Part shown: positions 24,366-31,788 of the stretch, piece by piece | How positions within the stretch are numbered: position 1 is the first letter of the stretch | Layout: the number at the start of each line of letters is the position of its first letter | NCBI GenBank assembly: GCA_947367855.1 | Contig: CANBFE010000004.1 | Coordinates: 131,989 to 195,988 of the forward strand | DNA: 64,000 nt | Origin: an uncultured Lachnospiraceae bacterium | GTDB lineage: Bacteria > Bacillota > Clostridia > Lachnospirales > Lachnospiraceae | Reading direction: 5' to 3' | Notes under the pieces: generated by a model | The model's database searches: none | What the model was told of the DNA's origin: nothing | What the model saw: only the letters and a program-made list of their open reading frames with translations | Program-made: the position numbers and the translations under genes

Positions 24366-25214
24366 ATGCCGAATATACTAAATATATTGGAAGATTCCCT
24401 GATGGACAGCATCAGACTGATTCCGTTTCTGTTTCTGACTTATCTGGCAATGGAATATCTGGAACACAGCGCCGGGAAGGGGATGCAGAAATGGCTGCAG
24501 CGCAGGGATAAGGCAGGGCCGCTGATTGGAGGTTTGCTGGGGGCTGTGCCGCAGTGCGGTTTTTCCGCCTCTGCCGCAGGCCTGTATGCAGGCAGGGTCA
24601 TCTCCCTGGGGACACTGATGGCTGTTTTTCTGTCCACCTCGGACGAGATGCTGCCCATATTGATTTCAGAGGGAGCTCCGGTGGGCAGTATTCTGGGAAT
24701 TCTGGTTGCAAAGGCTGTCTTAGGCGTGGCTGCGGGACTGATTGTGGATCTTGTTCCGGGGCTGGGGAAGAGCCGGAAACAGGGGGATATTTCGGAGTTC
24801 TGTGAGGAAGGACACTGCCACTGCGAAAAGGGCATTTTGACAGGAGCGCTGACGCATACCCTGCAGATTTTCGTTTTTATCCTGTTGGTCAGCCTGGGAC
24901 TGAATGTGATTCTTGACCTGGCGGGAGAGGAAATGCTGGCAAATCTGATTTTAAACCGGCCTGTGGCGGGACCGCTGCTGTCCGGTCTGGTGGGTATGAT
25001 ACCAAATTGCGCAGGTTCCGTTGTAATCACCAGACTGTACCTGGACGGAGCCATGGGACTGGGATCCGCTATGGCAGGGCTTCTGGCCGGTTCCGGCGTG
25101 GGATTGTTGGTGCTGTTCAGGGTGAACCATCACAGGGGAGAGAATTTGAAAATTATGGGGCTGCTTTACGGCATCGGCGTTCTGGGCGGGATTCTGGTGA
25201 ATTTCATAGGATGA
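24366..25214 (+). CDS. ArsP_2-like heavy-metal/manganese exporter permease
   Basis: A 282-residue polytopic membrane protein. The block GGLLGAVPQCGFSASAAGLY and its second-half counterpart GLVGMIPNCAGSVVITRLY mark the two repeated halves of the ArsP_2 (putative 10-TM metal exporter) family; each has a conserved P-x-C. Between them is a cytoplasmic loop with CEEGHCHCEKG, a Cys/His cluster that could bind metal. Annotators often call such proteins putative manganese transporters. It heads a two-gene operon with a Fur-family regulator behind a palindromic operator, which supports metal export. The metal itself cannot be deduced. Confidence 0.8.
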   Translation: MPNILNILEDSLMDSIRLIPFLFLTYLAMEYLEHSAGKGMQKWLQRRDKAGPLIGGLLGAVPQCGFSASAAGLYAGRVISLGTLMAVFLSTSDEMLPILISEGAPVGSILGILVAKAVLGVAAGLIVDLVPGLGKSRKQGDISEFCEEGHCHCEKGILTGALTHTLQIFVFILLVSLGLNVILDLAGEEMLANLILNRPVAGPLLSGLVGMIPNCAGSVVITRLYLDGAMGLGSAMAGLLAGSGVGLLVLFRVNHHRGENLKIMGLLYGIGVLGGILVNFIG

Positions 25215-25229
25215 GCGGAGGAGGACAAA

Positions 25230-25721
25230 ATGGAGCGTGGGAGAAAGTCGGAGCCGATGGAGGCACCCTGCAGGGACCGGGAGGAGTCCGCGGCGTATCC
25301 GGAAGGAATAAAGTGGACAAAACAGAGAAAGGCGGTATACAGGGCTCTGTGGGAAGCGGACAGCCCTCTAAGCGCCCAACAGATTTACAGGCGCGCGGGA
25401 GGAATGGGGGAAGACGGCGAGGCATATGCATTTTCCACCATTTATCGCATCCTTGGCGCATTTGAGGAAAAGGGGCTGTTGGAGAAGACTGCATGGATGG
25501 GAGAATCGAAAGACGGACATACCACGATGCTGTATGAGCTGAAAAAGGGCGGACATACTCATTATGCCGTCTGCCTGGAATGCCGCAGAAGGATTCCCCT
25601 GAAAAACTGTCCCTTTGCCGGTCTTCATCTGGAGAAGGAGACGGAGGAATTTACGGTTACTGATCACAAACTGGAATTATATGGGTACTGCAGGGACTGC
25701 CGGAAGCCGGAAAAGGAATAA
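25230..25721 (+). CDS. Fur-family metal-responsive regulator
   Basis: A 163-residue Fur-family repressor. The DNA-binding half has KWTKQRKAVYRALWEADSPL and the recognition helix region AFSTIYRILGAFEEKGLLEK. The metal-sensing half has GHTHYAVCLECRRRI, a DHKLELYGYCRDCRK tail with both structural zinc CxxC pairs (CLEC and CRDC), and the conserved His residues. It could be a Fur, Zur, PerR or Mur type; sequence alone does not settle which. It lies 15 bases after the exporter with a GGAGG site. It probably represses the operon through the inverted repeat at 24266-24292. Confidence 0.9.
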   Translation: MERGRKSEPMEAPCRDREESAAYPEGIKWTKQRKAVYRALWEADSPLSAQQIYRRAGGMGEDGEAYAFSTIYRILGAFEEKGLLEKTAWMGESKDGHTTMLYELKKGGHTHYAVCLECRRRIPLKNCPFAGLHLEKETEEFTVTDHKLELYGYCRDCRKPEKE

Positions 25722-25828
25722 TTTTGCGTGGGGATATGTTATTTTGGCGAAAAAACATGGAAAAGCAATGAGGAAAATGATGAAATTGACAAAAATTAAA
25801 AAAATTTAAAAAATTATTGAAAAAACAC

Positions 25829-25857
25829 TTGCATTTATAAGAAAAATATAATATAAT
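25829..25857 (+). promoter_or_regulatory. tRNA-Lys promoter
   Basis: TTGCAT (25829-25834), 17-base spacer, TATAAT (25852-25857), within a very AT-rich stretch (25770-25860). Confidence 0.6.
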
Positions 25858-25920
25858 TCATTTTGTTGTGAACGACACAACAGATTTACAAAAGAAATCG
25901 TTAAAGTACTTATAGGAAAC

Positions 25921-25993
25921 GCGCCGCTAGCTCAGTTGGTAGAGCACCTGACTCTTAATCAGGGTGTCCAGGGTTCGAGCCCCTGGCGGCGCA
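25921..25993 (+). tRNA. tRNA-Lys (anticodon CTT)
   Basis: Complete cloverleaf: acceptor GCGCCGC pairs with GCGGCGC, D arm with AGCTCAGTTGGTAGAGC, anticodon stem CCTGA/TCAGG around CTCTTAA with anticodon CTT, T arm with GGTTCGAGC, discriminator A. CCA is not encoded. It reads the Lys codon AAG and stands alone, not in an array. Confidence 0.97.
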
Positions 25994-26078
25994 CTTGGAA
26001 GAACTGTTTTTGAGGACCTGGGAGCCTTGGGGACGGTTCTTTTTTCGTGCTGTAAATCCACATTGGGAATAAGGGCTA

Positions 26079-26107
26079 TTGAAATTTGCATCTGCCTTTT
26101 GTATAAT
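26079..26107 (+). promoter_or_regulatory. Promoter of the 472-residue membrane protein
   Basis: TTGAAA (26079-26084), 17-base spacer, TATAAT (26102-26107), 31 bases before the ATG. Confidence 0.6.
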
Positions 26108-26137
26108 AAAACAAAGAAAAACAAAAGGAGAGGAATC

Positions 26138-27556
26138 ATGAAAAGGCTGTTGAGTATTGTGGTTACAGTGTGTGCGCTTGCATGTGCGGTTGGTTTCTGG
26201 ATGGTGGGAGGCAGCCAGTTTCTGCAGCTTCAGGCAGGGCCGGAAGAGCTGGGGGCGGATGAGACATTCGGACAGGCAGAGGGAAAATACCTGACTTATG
26301 AGGCGGCGTATCCGGTTGCATCCTATGTGGAAGAGTATTATTCCGGGGATCCGGACAGGGTGAAAAGGACAGGGTATGTGGTTTATGACGATGTCCGTCA
26401 GGCTTTTATCTATGTGGTAGTTTCCGAGCAGAATGACGGCCGGTTGGAAAACCTGATGTGGAACCTGGGTCTTGCAGTGGAACTGCGCGCGGAGAAGGAC
26501 ATGGATCCCTATGTGGCGGACGGAACGCTGAATAAGATGGAGGGGGATTCTCTGGAGCATGTGCTGTCGGCCTTGGACGAGAGCAGTATAATTGAGTTTT
26601 ATCAGTCCACAGAAGGAGAAAAAGCCTACAGGGAGAGTTATTTCAGCGACGAGTACGGCCAGATCATAGCGGATATGTGTCAGGGACTGAACGGAATCCT
26701 GGGGCAGGCCGACTGGTACCGCATTGACGACGGAGTTGTGAGCGGCATGGAGAAGGGGGATATCTGGGTCTGCATTCTGGCGGCAGGATTCAGCCTTCTG
26801 CTCTTTGTGGTCAGGCTTATTTCCCTCTTTGCAGGCGGAAAGAAAAAGAAGATTGCGATTCCTGCTGCTCCTGGCAGCAAAATGGAAGGCTTTTTTGCCT
26901 GGGAGAGGCCCTGGGTGGAGGAATGGTGCGAATATAATTTGAGGAGAGGAGGGCGTCTTGTCAGTCTGCTTGTCGTAGGCAGTGTGGTGTTTTTCGTGGT
27001 CATCGGTGTGCTTGTGAAAGTTTCCACAGAGAAGATAATCTCCTTTTATGTGCCCCTGGGTGTGTTGATAGGGGAAATTATGGGAGTAATGTTCTGGTAC
27101 GCACAGAAAGGGCAGTCCAGGGCGGAGAAGATTCTGAAAAAACACGCCAAGGGCATTGCAAAGGTGCTTCCGTCAGCAGCAGAACAGGAGGCTTTTGCTG
27201 AGGACATACTGAAGACGGACAAGGAATGGGAATTCGGGGAGAAGACGAAGGAAGGCATGCTTTGGGGCACTGTGGGGAGCCGCTACTGGGTTGCCCTGCA
27301 CTGGAACGGAAGAGTGATGTTGGTTGACTCGGAGAAACTGGGCAAGATTGAGACGGAGACCATATCGGGAACGGTCCGTAGCGGAAAGGCCCGGGTTCAC
27401 TACCAGTCCCATGCCGTAAGATTTTACTACAAAAGCGCTTCGCCGAAAAAGTCCTGTGATCAGTGGATTGGTTTTGATTCCAAGGATAACCAGAGGCAGC
27501 TGTTGGCGCTTGCCAGAAAACGGGTAGGCGAAAATGTGGAATATATGATGCTATAG
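26138..27556 (+). CDS. Unrecognised membrane protein with C-terminal beta domain
   Basis: A 472-residue membrane protein that I cannot assign to a family. An N-terminal helix (LLSIVVTVCALACAVGFWMV) is followed by an extracytoplasmic domain of about 180 residues. Two further membrane regions lie near residues 210-235 and 280-335. The chain ends with a cytoplasmic basic helix and a beta-rich segment (YWVALHWNGRVMLVDSEKLG, then VHYQSHAVRFYYKS) that resembles a small barrel. The ATG at 26138 follows AGGAGAGG and has its own promoter; a longer frame starting at 25964 would begin inside the tRNA and is rejected. The gene is probably monocistronic. Confidence 0.7.
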   Translation: MKRLLSIVVTVCALACAVGFWMVGGSQFLQLQAGPEELGADETFGQAEGKYLTYEAAYPVASYVEEYYSGDPDRVKRTGYVVYDDVRQAFIYVVVSEQNDGRLENLMWNLGLAVELRAEKDMDPYVADGTLNKMEGDSLEHVLSALDESSIIEFYQSTEGEKAYRESYFSDEYGQIIADMCQGLNGILGQADWYRIDDGVVSGMEKGDIWVCILAAGFSLLLFVVRLISLFAGGKKKKIAIPAAPGSKMEGFFAWERPWVEEWCEYNLRRGGRLVSLLVVGSVVFFVVIGVLVKVSTEKIISFYVPLGVLIGEIMGVMFWYAQKGQSRAEKILKKHAKGIAKVLPSAAEQEAFAEDILKTDKEWEFGEKTKEGMLWGTVGSRYWVALHWNGRVMLVDSEKLGKIETETISGTVRSGKARVHYQSHAVRFYYKSASPKKSCDQWIGFDSKDNQRQLLALARKRVGENVEYMML

Positions 27557-27621
27557 AAAATGGTGGTCTGTATGGGGTAAGGGCGCCGGGTGCGGAACAG
27601 AAAAGGGCAGGATGAAACAAT

Positions 27622-28257
27622 ATGAAAATCTACTTATTCAGACATGGAGAAACGGAATGGAACAAGGACCGGAGGCTGCAGGGACAGAGCGACGTCCCCC
27701 TGAACGCCTTCGGACGGGAACTGGCGGAGGAGACGGCCAGAGCCCTGGAGCAGGAGGGGACAGTCTTTGACCGGGCATTTGCCTCTCCCCTGGCCAGGGC
27801 ATTGGAGACGGCCCGGATTCTCACAAAGGGCAGGGACATTCCCCTGGAGACGGACAGCAGGCTCATGGAGATGAACTTCGGGGCATATGAGGGGAGCGCT
27901 TTTGATCCGCCCAAGAAGGATCCTTCCCATCCTCTTCATGATTTTCTGTGCAGGCCGGAGGCTTATGTGCCTGCCGCGGGCGCGGAATCTTTTGAGGAGG
28001 TTATGGCCCGGGCCGTGAGCTTTCTGCAGGAGAAAATTCTGCCCCTGGAGGGAAAATGCGGGACGGTTCTGGTGGCTGCCCACGGCGCGTTCAACAGATG
28101 CCTTTTGATGACGGTCCGGGATACTCCCCTGGAGGATTTCTGGAAGGTAGGAATGCCTAACTGTGCGGTGTCCATACTGTCCCTGGAAGAGGGGAAGCTG
28201 ACGGTCTTGGAGGAGAGCAGGATATATTATGACAAGCCGGTGAATGTAAGACCCTGA
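27622..28257 (+). CDS. Histidine phosphatase family protein
   Basis: A 211-residue cytoplasmic phosphatase of the phosphoglycerate-mutase-like branch. The N-terminal IYLFRHGETEWN has the RHG motif with the phospho-accepting His; other pocket residues appear in FASPLARALETARIL, ETDSRLMEMNFGAYEG and VAAHGAFNRC, the second His. It hydrolyses small phosphorylated metabolites; the substrate cannot be told from sequence. The ribosome binding site is AAAGGGCAGG. A strong terminator follows it, so it ends the transcript. Confidence 0.9.
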   Translation: MKIYLFRHGETEWNKDRRLQGQSDVPLNAFGRELAEETARALEQEGTVFDRAFASPLARALETARILTKGRDIPLETDSRLMEMNFGAYEGSAFDPPKKDPSHPLHDFLCRPEAYVPAAGAESFEEVMARAVSFLQEKILPLEGKCGTVLVAAHGAFNRCLLMTVRDTPLEDFWKVGMPNCAVSILSLEEGKLTVLEESRIYYDKPVNVRP

Positions 28258-28278
28258 GGGCCCGAGTAGTAAACAGAG

Positions 28279-28318
28279 AGCCGGGAAGCCGTATAAACAG
28301 CGGGCTTCCCGGCTTTTG
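28279..28318 (+). terminator. Intrinsic terminator after the histidine phosphatase gene
   Basis: Stem AGCCGGGAAGC with its complement GCTTCCCGGCT, then TTTT, 20 bases past the stop codon. Confidence 0.8.
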
Positions 28319-28409
28319 ATGTGGGAGTGCTCTTTTTGATACACTTTTAAACAGGGACTTGAAAGCAGATTGAAAAGCAGATTTAAATATAAATACAAGG
28401 AGAAACGAA

Positions 28410-29225
28410 ATGACAGCCATTTTTGATACCCATGCCCATTATGACGACAAGGCATTTGACGAAGACAGGGAGGAGCTTCTGGCGTCCCTGCCCGGGGCGG
28501 GCATAGCCCGGGTGGTGAACGTAGGCGCCAGTCTGGCCTCCTGCAGGAGAAGCATAGCCCTGGCGGAGAAATATGATTTTATCTATGCAGCCATAGGGAT
28601 ACATCCCAGTGAGACCCTGGAGCTGGAAGGGCAGACCGGGCAGTCCGCGGAGTTGCCCGGGTCCCCGGAATCTATGGAACCCATGGAGGAGCTGAGGGCA
28701 ATGTGCAGTCATGAGAAATGTGTGGCATTGGGAGAGATCGGTCTGGATTATTACTGGGACGAGCCTGACCGGGAGATTCAGAAGAAGTGGTTTGTGGGCC
28801 AGCTGCATCTGGCCAGGGAATGCGGGCTTCCGGTTGTGATTCATTCCAGGGACGCAGCCAGGGATACCACGGACATCATGACTGCGGAAAAGGCGGGGGA
28901 GACTGGGGGCGTGGTTCATTGTTTTTCCTATACAAAGGAGACTGCCCGGATTTTCCTGGACATGGGCTTTTATATCGGCATAGGCGGCGTTCTGACTTTT
29001 CAGAATGCCCGGAAGCTGAAGGAAGCGGCGGAATATATTCCCCTGGACAGGATTGTTCTGGAGACTGACTGCCCCTATCTGGCGCCGGTGCCCTTTCGGG
29101 GAAAGCGCAACAGTTCCCTGTATCTTCCCCATGTGCTGGAGACCCTGGCCCGGATAAAGGGGATGTCGGAAGAGGAAGTGGGCAGGGCAGTGTGGGAGAA
29201 CGGGCTGCGGCTGTATAATCTGTAA
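28410..29225 (+). CDS. TatD-family metal-dependent deoxyribonuclease
   Basis: A 271-residue amidohydrolase-fold nuclease of the TatD group. Metal ligands appear in order: FDTHAHYDD (H-x-H), EIGLDYYW (Glu), VIHSRDA (His), VVHCFSYT (His) and ETDCPYLAP (Asp). TatD enzymes cut DNA from the 3' end and have been linked to DNA turnover and tRNA quality control. All metal residues are present, so it should be active. About 20 residues near position 90 (ELEGQTGQSAELPGSPESME) look like an insertion between IGIHPSETL and the next helix. The ribosome binding site is ACAAGGAG. It is probably monocistronic. Confidence 0.93.
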   Translation: MTAIFDTHAHYDDKAFDEDREELLASLPGAGIARVVNVGASLASCRRSIALAEKYDFIYAAIGIHPSETLELEGQTGQSAELPGSPESMEPMEELRAMCSHEKCVALGEIGLDYYWDEPDREIQKKWFVGQLHLARECGLPVVIHSRDAARDTTDIMTAEKAGETGGVVHCFSYTKETARIFLDMGFYIGIGGVLTFQNARKLKEAAEYIPLDRIVLETDCPYLAPVPFRGKRNSSLYLPHVLETLARIKGMSEEEVGRAVWENGLRLYNL

Positions 29226-29301
29226 AAAAATTGCAAAACCAGTGAACCATATCGGCTTTTTCACGACTATATAGGTGAACCGCAGCAGGAATCTGTGAAG
29301 G

Positions 29302-29357
29302 GCGCACGCCAGAATCCGGGGGCAGCGCCAGAATCCGGGCGCACGCCATAACCCGGG
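29302..29357 (+). repeat. Three 19-bp tandem units before the first sigma-fusion gene
   Basis: GCCAGAATCCGGG ends units one and two, and GCCATAACCCGGG ends unit three; the period is 19 bases. GC-rich and palindromic in part (CCCGGG). Confidence 0.6.
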
Positions 29358-29419
29358 CCCAGCGGCATGCCCCCGCAGAGCGGCGGTTTTCCGAAAAAGC
29401 GCTTTCAGAGGAAACAGGA

Positions 29420-31048
29420 ATGAAAGAAAAATATGATTTAAGCGGATATGTTGACAGACTGTATTCGGCTGCCGTGAAAAAGACGCGGGACTCTTATGCG
29501 GCGGAAGAGATAGCCCAGGAAACCTTTCTGGCTGCCATAACCCAGCTTTCCCGGGGAAAGGAGCCTGATCATCTGTGGGCCTGGCTGCTGACCATTCTCT
29601 CCAACAAATACTGTGACTGGCTGCGGGAGAAGTACGGCAAACCCCAGATCAGCTTCCAGGAGTATCCCTTTGAGATTGCCTGGGAGCCTGAACCTGAGGA
29701 GGATTCCGGGGAAAAACTGGAGGCAGTCCGCAGAGAGCTGGGCTATCTGGCACGGATACACCGGGAAGTGATGGTGCGTTTTTACATGCATGGACATACG
29801 GTGGAACGGATTGCGGCAGACCTGGGCATCCCGTCCGGTACGGTGAAGAGCAGGCTGAATATAGGAAGACAGCATATCAGAAAAGGAGTGGCTGATATGG
29901 AAAACTATGCGAGACAAAGTTATGAACCGGATACCCTGCACCTGTCCTGTTCCGGAGAGATGGGACTTAACAATGAACCTTTTTCCCTGGTGTCTTCTGC
30001 GGATAAGCTGGCCCAGAGCATTCTGAGCCTTGCCTACCCCAGGCCCGTAACCGAGACGGAACTTGCCAAGGCCCTTGGGGTTCCCGCGGCTTTTGTGGAG
30101 CCTGTGACGGAGAGACTGATTCAGGGGGAACTGATGAGGCGGACCGAAGGCGGGAAGGTATATACGGATTTTATTCTCTTTACAGACAGGGACAGGAAAG
30201 CGACCTTTGAAAGACAGCTTGCCCTTGTGGAAGAGCATTTCGGGCTGTTCTGGGAGGAGACCGGGCGGGCCCTTGAGCAATTGCGGCAGAAATCCTGGTA
30301 CCTGCGCCAGACCCGGCGGGCGCGGACCAGGCTGGAACTTCATTTCTGCGTGAGGCTTCTGATGAACGCCTGTGTTTCCGTTCGGAATGAAGTGGCCGGG
30401 GATATGCCTTATTCTGATTATCCTTACCGCAGGGCCGGAGGAAGATGGATTGCCATGGGCATGCGGTATTCCCCGGAGGACTGCCGGGAGAATGACGGGG
30501 CGTTCCGGAAATATAATGTAAACGGGCAGGCGGGAATGTCGGAGCGGAATTTCCGGGATACAAAATTCCTGCAGTTACTGCTGTACGATACGACGTTGGG
30601 AAGCCTTCCTGATCATGATCGGATGCCCGAGTATAAGAAATGGTTCTACGAACTGTGGAAGAAGGTGCCTGCCGGAGAGTCGGCGGTAAGCGCTCATGTG
30701 CTGGAGGATGCGGAGATTCTGATAGAGCATGGCTTCCTGCGGCGGGAGGATACCCTGGAACTGGATATTCCGGTGCTGAGCGCAGCAGAGTATCAGGAGG
30801 AAGGCGCCATCTGGGCAGAGTATGTGCAGAAGACTGCGGCCCGGGTCCGTGAGGCGCTGCTGCCGTTATATGAAGGCGGCGCGGTAAAGATTCCTGCCCA
30901 TCTGAAGAGTGTACCCAGGTGGCAGCAGTATATATTCTGCGGGGACCGCATTCCCATGGCTGTGATCTATAAAGCCAGGGAGAAGGGGCTGTTTCTGGAA
31001 GGAGTGGATTATCCGGTGCCGGCGGCTCTGCTGATCTATGAGGTGTAA
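29420..31048 (+). CDS. ECF-type sigma factor fused to a large C-terminal domain (paralog 1)
   Basis: A 542-residue protein. Residues 1-165 are a group IV (ECF) sigma factor: region 2 with YAAEEIAQETFLAAI and DHLWAWLLTILSNKYCDWLR, and region 4 with HTVERIAADLGIPSGTVKSRLN. The next 375 residues are unlike ordinary sigma factors. First comes a winged-helix-like block (RPVTETELAKALGVPAAFVE, then GKVYTDFILF), then a long helical part, then a C-terminal mixed domain. No anti-sigma gene is nearby, so the extra domain may sense the signal itself. A second gene of the same layout starts at 33197. The 3' end abuts a MITE whose target duplication contains the stop codon. Confidence 0.85.
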   Translation: MKEKYDLSGYVDRLYSAAVKKTRDSYAAEEIAQETFLAAITQLSRGKEPDHLWAWLLTILSNKYCDWLREKYGKPQISFQEYPFEIAWEPEPEEDSGEKLEAVRRELGYLARIHREVMVRFYMHGHTVERIAADLGIPSGTVKSRLNIGRQHIRKGVADMENYARQSYEPDTLHLSCSGEMGLNNEPFSLVSSADKLAQSILSLAYPRPVTETELAKALGVPAAFVEPVTERLIQGELMRRTEGGKVYTDFILFTDRDRKATFERQLALVEEHFGLFWEETGRALEQLRQKSWYLRQTRRARTRLELHFCVRLLMNACVSVRNEVAGDMPYSDYPYRRAGGRWIAMGMRYSPEDCRENDGAFRKYNVNGQAGMSERNFRDTKFLQLLLYDTTLGSLPDHDRMPEYKKWFYELWKKVPAGESAVSAHVLEDAEILIEHGFLRREDTLELDIPVLSAAEYQEEGAIWAEYVQKTAARVREALLPLYEGGAVKIPAHLKSVPRWQQYIFCGDRIPMAVIYKAREKGLFLEGVDYPVPAALLIYEV

Positions 31049-31049
31049 G

Positions 31050-31189
31050 GCAACAGTTCAGACAGCCCCTCTCGCGAAGTCAAAATTGCGCTCTGTGCAA
31101 TTTTGCGAGACTTGCGGGCGCCAAAACGCATTCTTTTCGCGTTTTGTGTGCATTCTCGTAACAGTTCAGCGCCCTGTCTGAACTGTTAC
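31050..31189 (-). mobile_element. 140-bp MITE, IS66-like ends (copy B)
   Basis: Reverse-complement copy of 12530-12669, same length, differing at only a few positions. Terminal repeats GCAACAGTTCAGACAG (one change) and CTGTCTGAACTGTTAC. It is flanked by an exact 8-bp duplication GGTGTAAG (31042-31049 and 31190-31197). The duplication includes the TAA of the sigma-fusion gene, so insertion occurred at the stop codon without changing the protein. The perfect duplication suggests it is younger than copy A. Confidence 0.85.
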
Positions 31190-31228
31190 GGTGTAAGAGG
31201 TTGGGTTGGATTTTTGTAAAATAGGGAC

Positions 31229-31277
31229 TTGACTTTTGTATGAAATCATACTAAAATGCATTGGTATGATTTCATAC
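31229..31277 (+). promoter_or_regulatory. MarR/MATE operon promoter with two operators
   Basis: TTGACT (31229-31234), 17-base spacer, TAAAAT (31252-31257). Operator 1, GTATGAAATCATAC (31238-31251), fills the spacer. Operator 2, GTATGATTTCATAC (31264-31277), covers the transcription start. Centres are 26 bases apart, on nearly the same DNA face. Binding of the MarR protein would exclude RNA polymerase. Confidence 0.8.
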
Positions 31278-31308
31278 TTTTTTATGGTCAAAAACAAGGA
31301 GGCATTAT

Positions 31309-31746
31309 ATGGAAGGCTATACCACAAAAGAAATGAAGCGTTTTAATTACCTGGTGAGCGAGACGAATGCGGTCTATCATGAGGCCTATCTGAAATTGGG
31401 AATGTCGGACAGCGAAGGGCAGATTCTCTATACCATCTGCAATAACGGGGACAGCTGTCTGATCAGTGAGATCTGCAGGCTGTCCGGCATCAGTAAGCAG
31501 ACGGTGAATTCTGCCCTGCGGAAGCTGGAGGGAGAGGGGATAGTCTATCTGGAGGCCTATGCGGGCAGGCGGAAGCGGGTATGCCTGACGGAGCAGGGAA
31601 AGGCTCTGGCGGAGAGGACTGTAGTGCGGCTCATCGGGATTGAGAACGGAATTCTGGATTCCTGGTCCAGGGAGGAGCTTGGGCTGTATCTGCAGCTGAC
31701 GGAGAGATATCTGGAGGCGCTTCGGGGGCAGATACGGAAGTTATGA
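31309..31746 (+). CDS. MarR family regulator of the adjacent efflux pump
   Basis: A 145-residue winged-helix repressor. MSDSEGQILYTICNNGDSCL leads to the recognition part ISEICRLSGISKQTVNSALR, then KLEGEGIVYLEAYAGRRKRV with the wing and the D/R-x-R-type basic residues, then a C-terminal dimerisation helix. MarR proteins release DNA when they bind small phenolic or toxic compounds. It is followed 42 bases later by a MATE pump, and two operators lie over its own promoter, so it probably represses both genes. The ATG follows AAGGAGG. Confidence 0.9.
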   Translation: MEGYTTKEMKRFNYLVSETNAVYHEAYLKLGMSDSEGQILYTICNNGDSCLISEICRLSGISKQTVNSALRKLEGEGIVYLEAYAGRRKRVCLTEQGKALAERTVVRLIGIENGILDSWSREELGLYLQLTERYLEALRGQIRKL

Positions 31747-31788
31747 GACGGGAATATGGAAGATGGTTTTGGAGGAGGAAATATTATA

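Noticed and set aside
25964..26137. Upstream extension of the 472-residue membrane protein
   Set aside because: It would begin inside the tRNA-Lys gene, and the downstream ATG has its own promoter and ribosome binding site.
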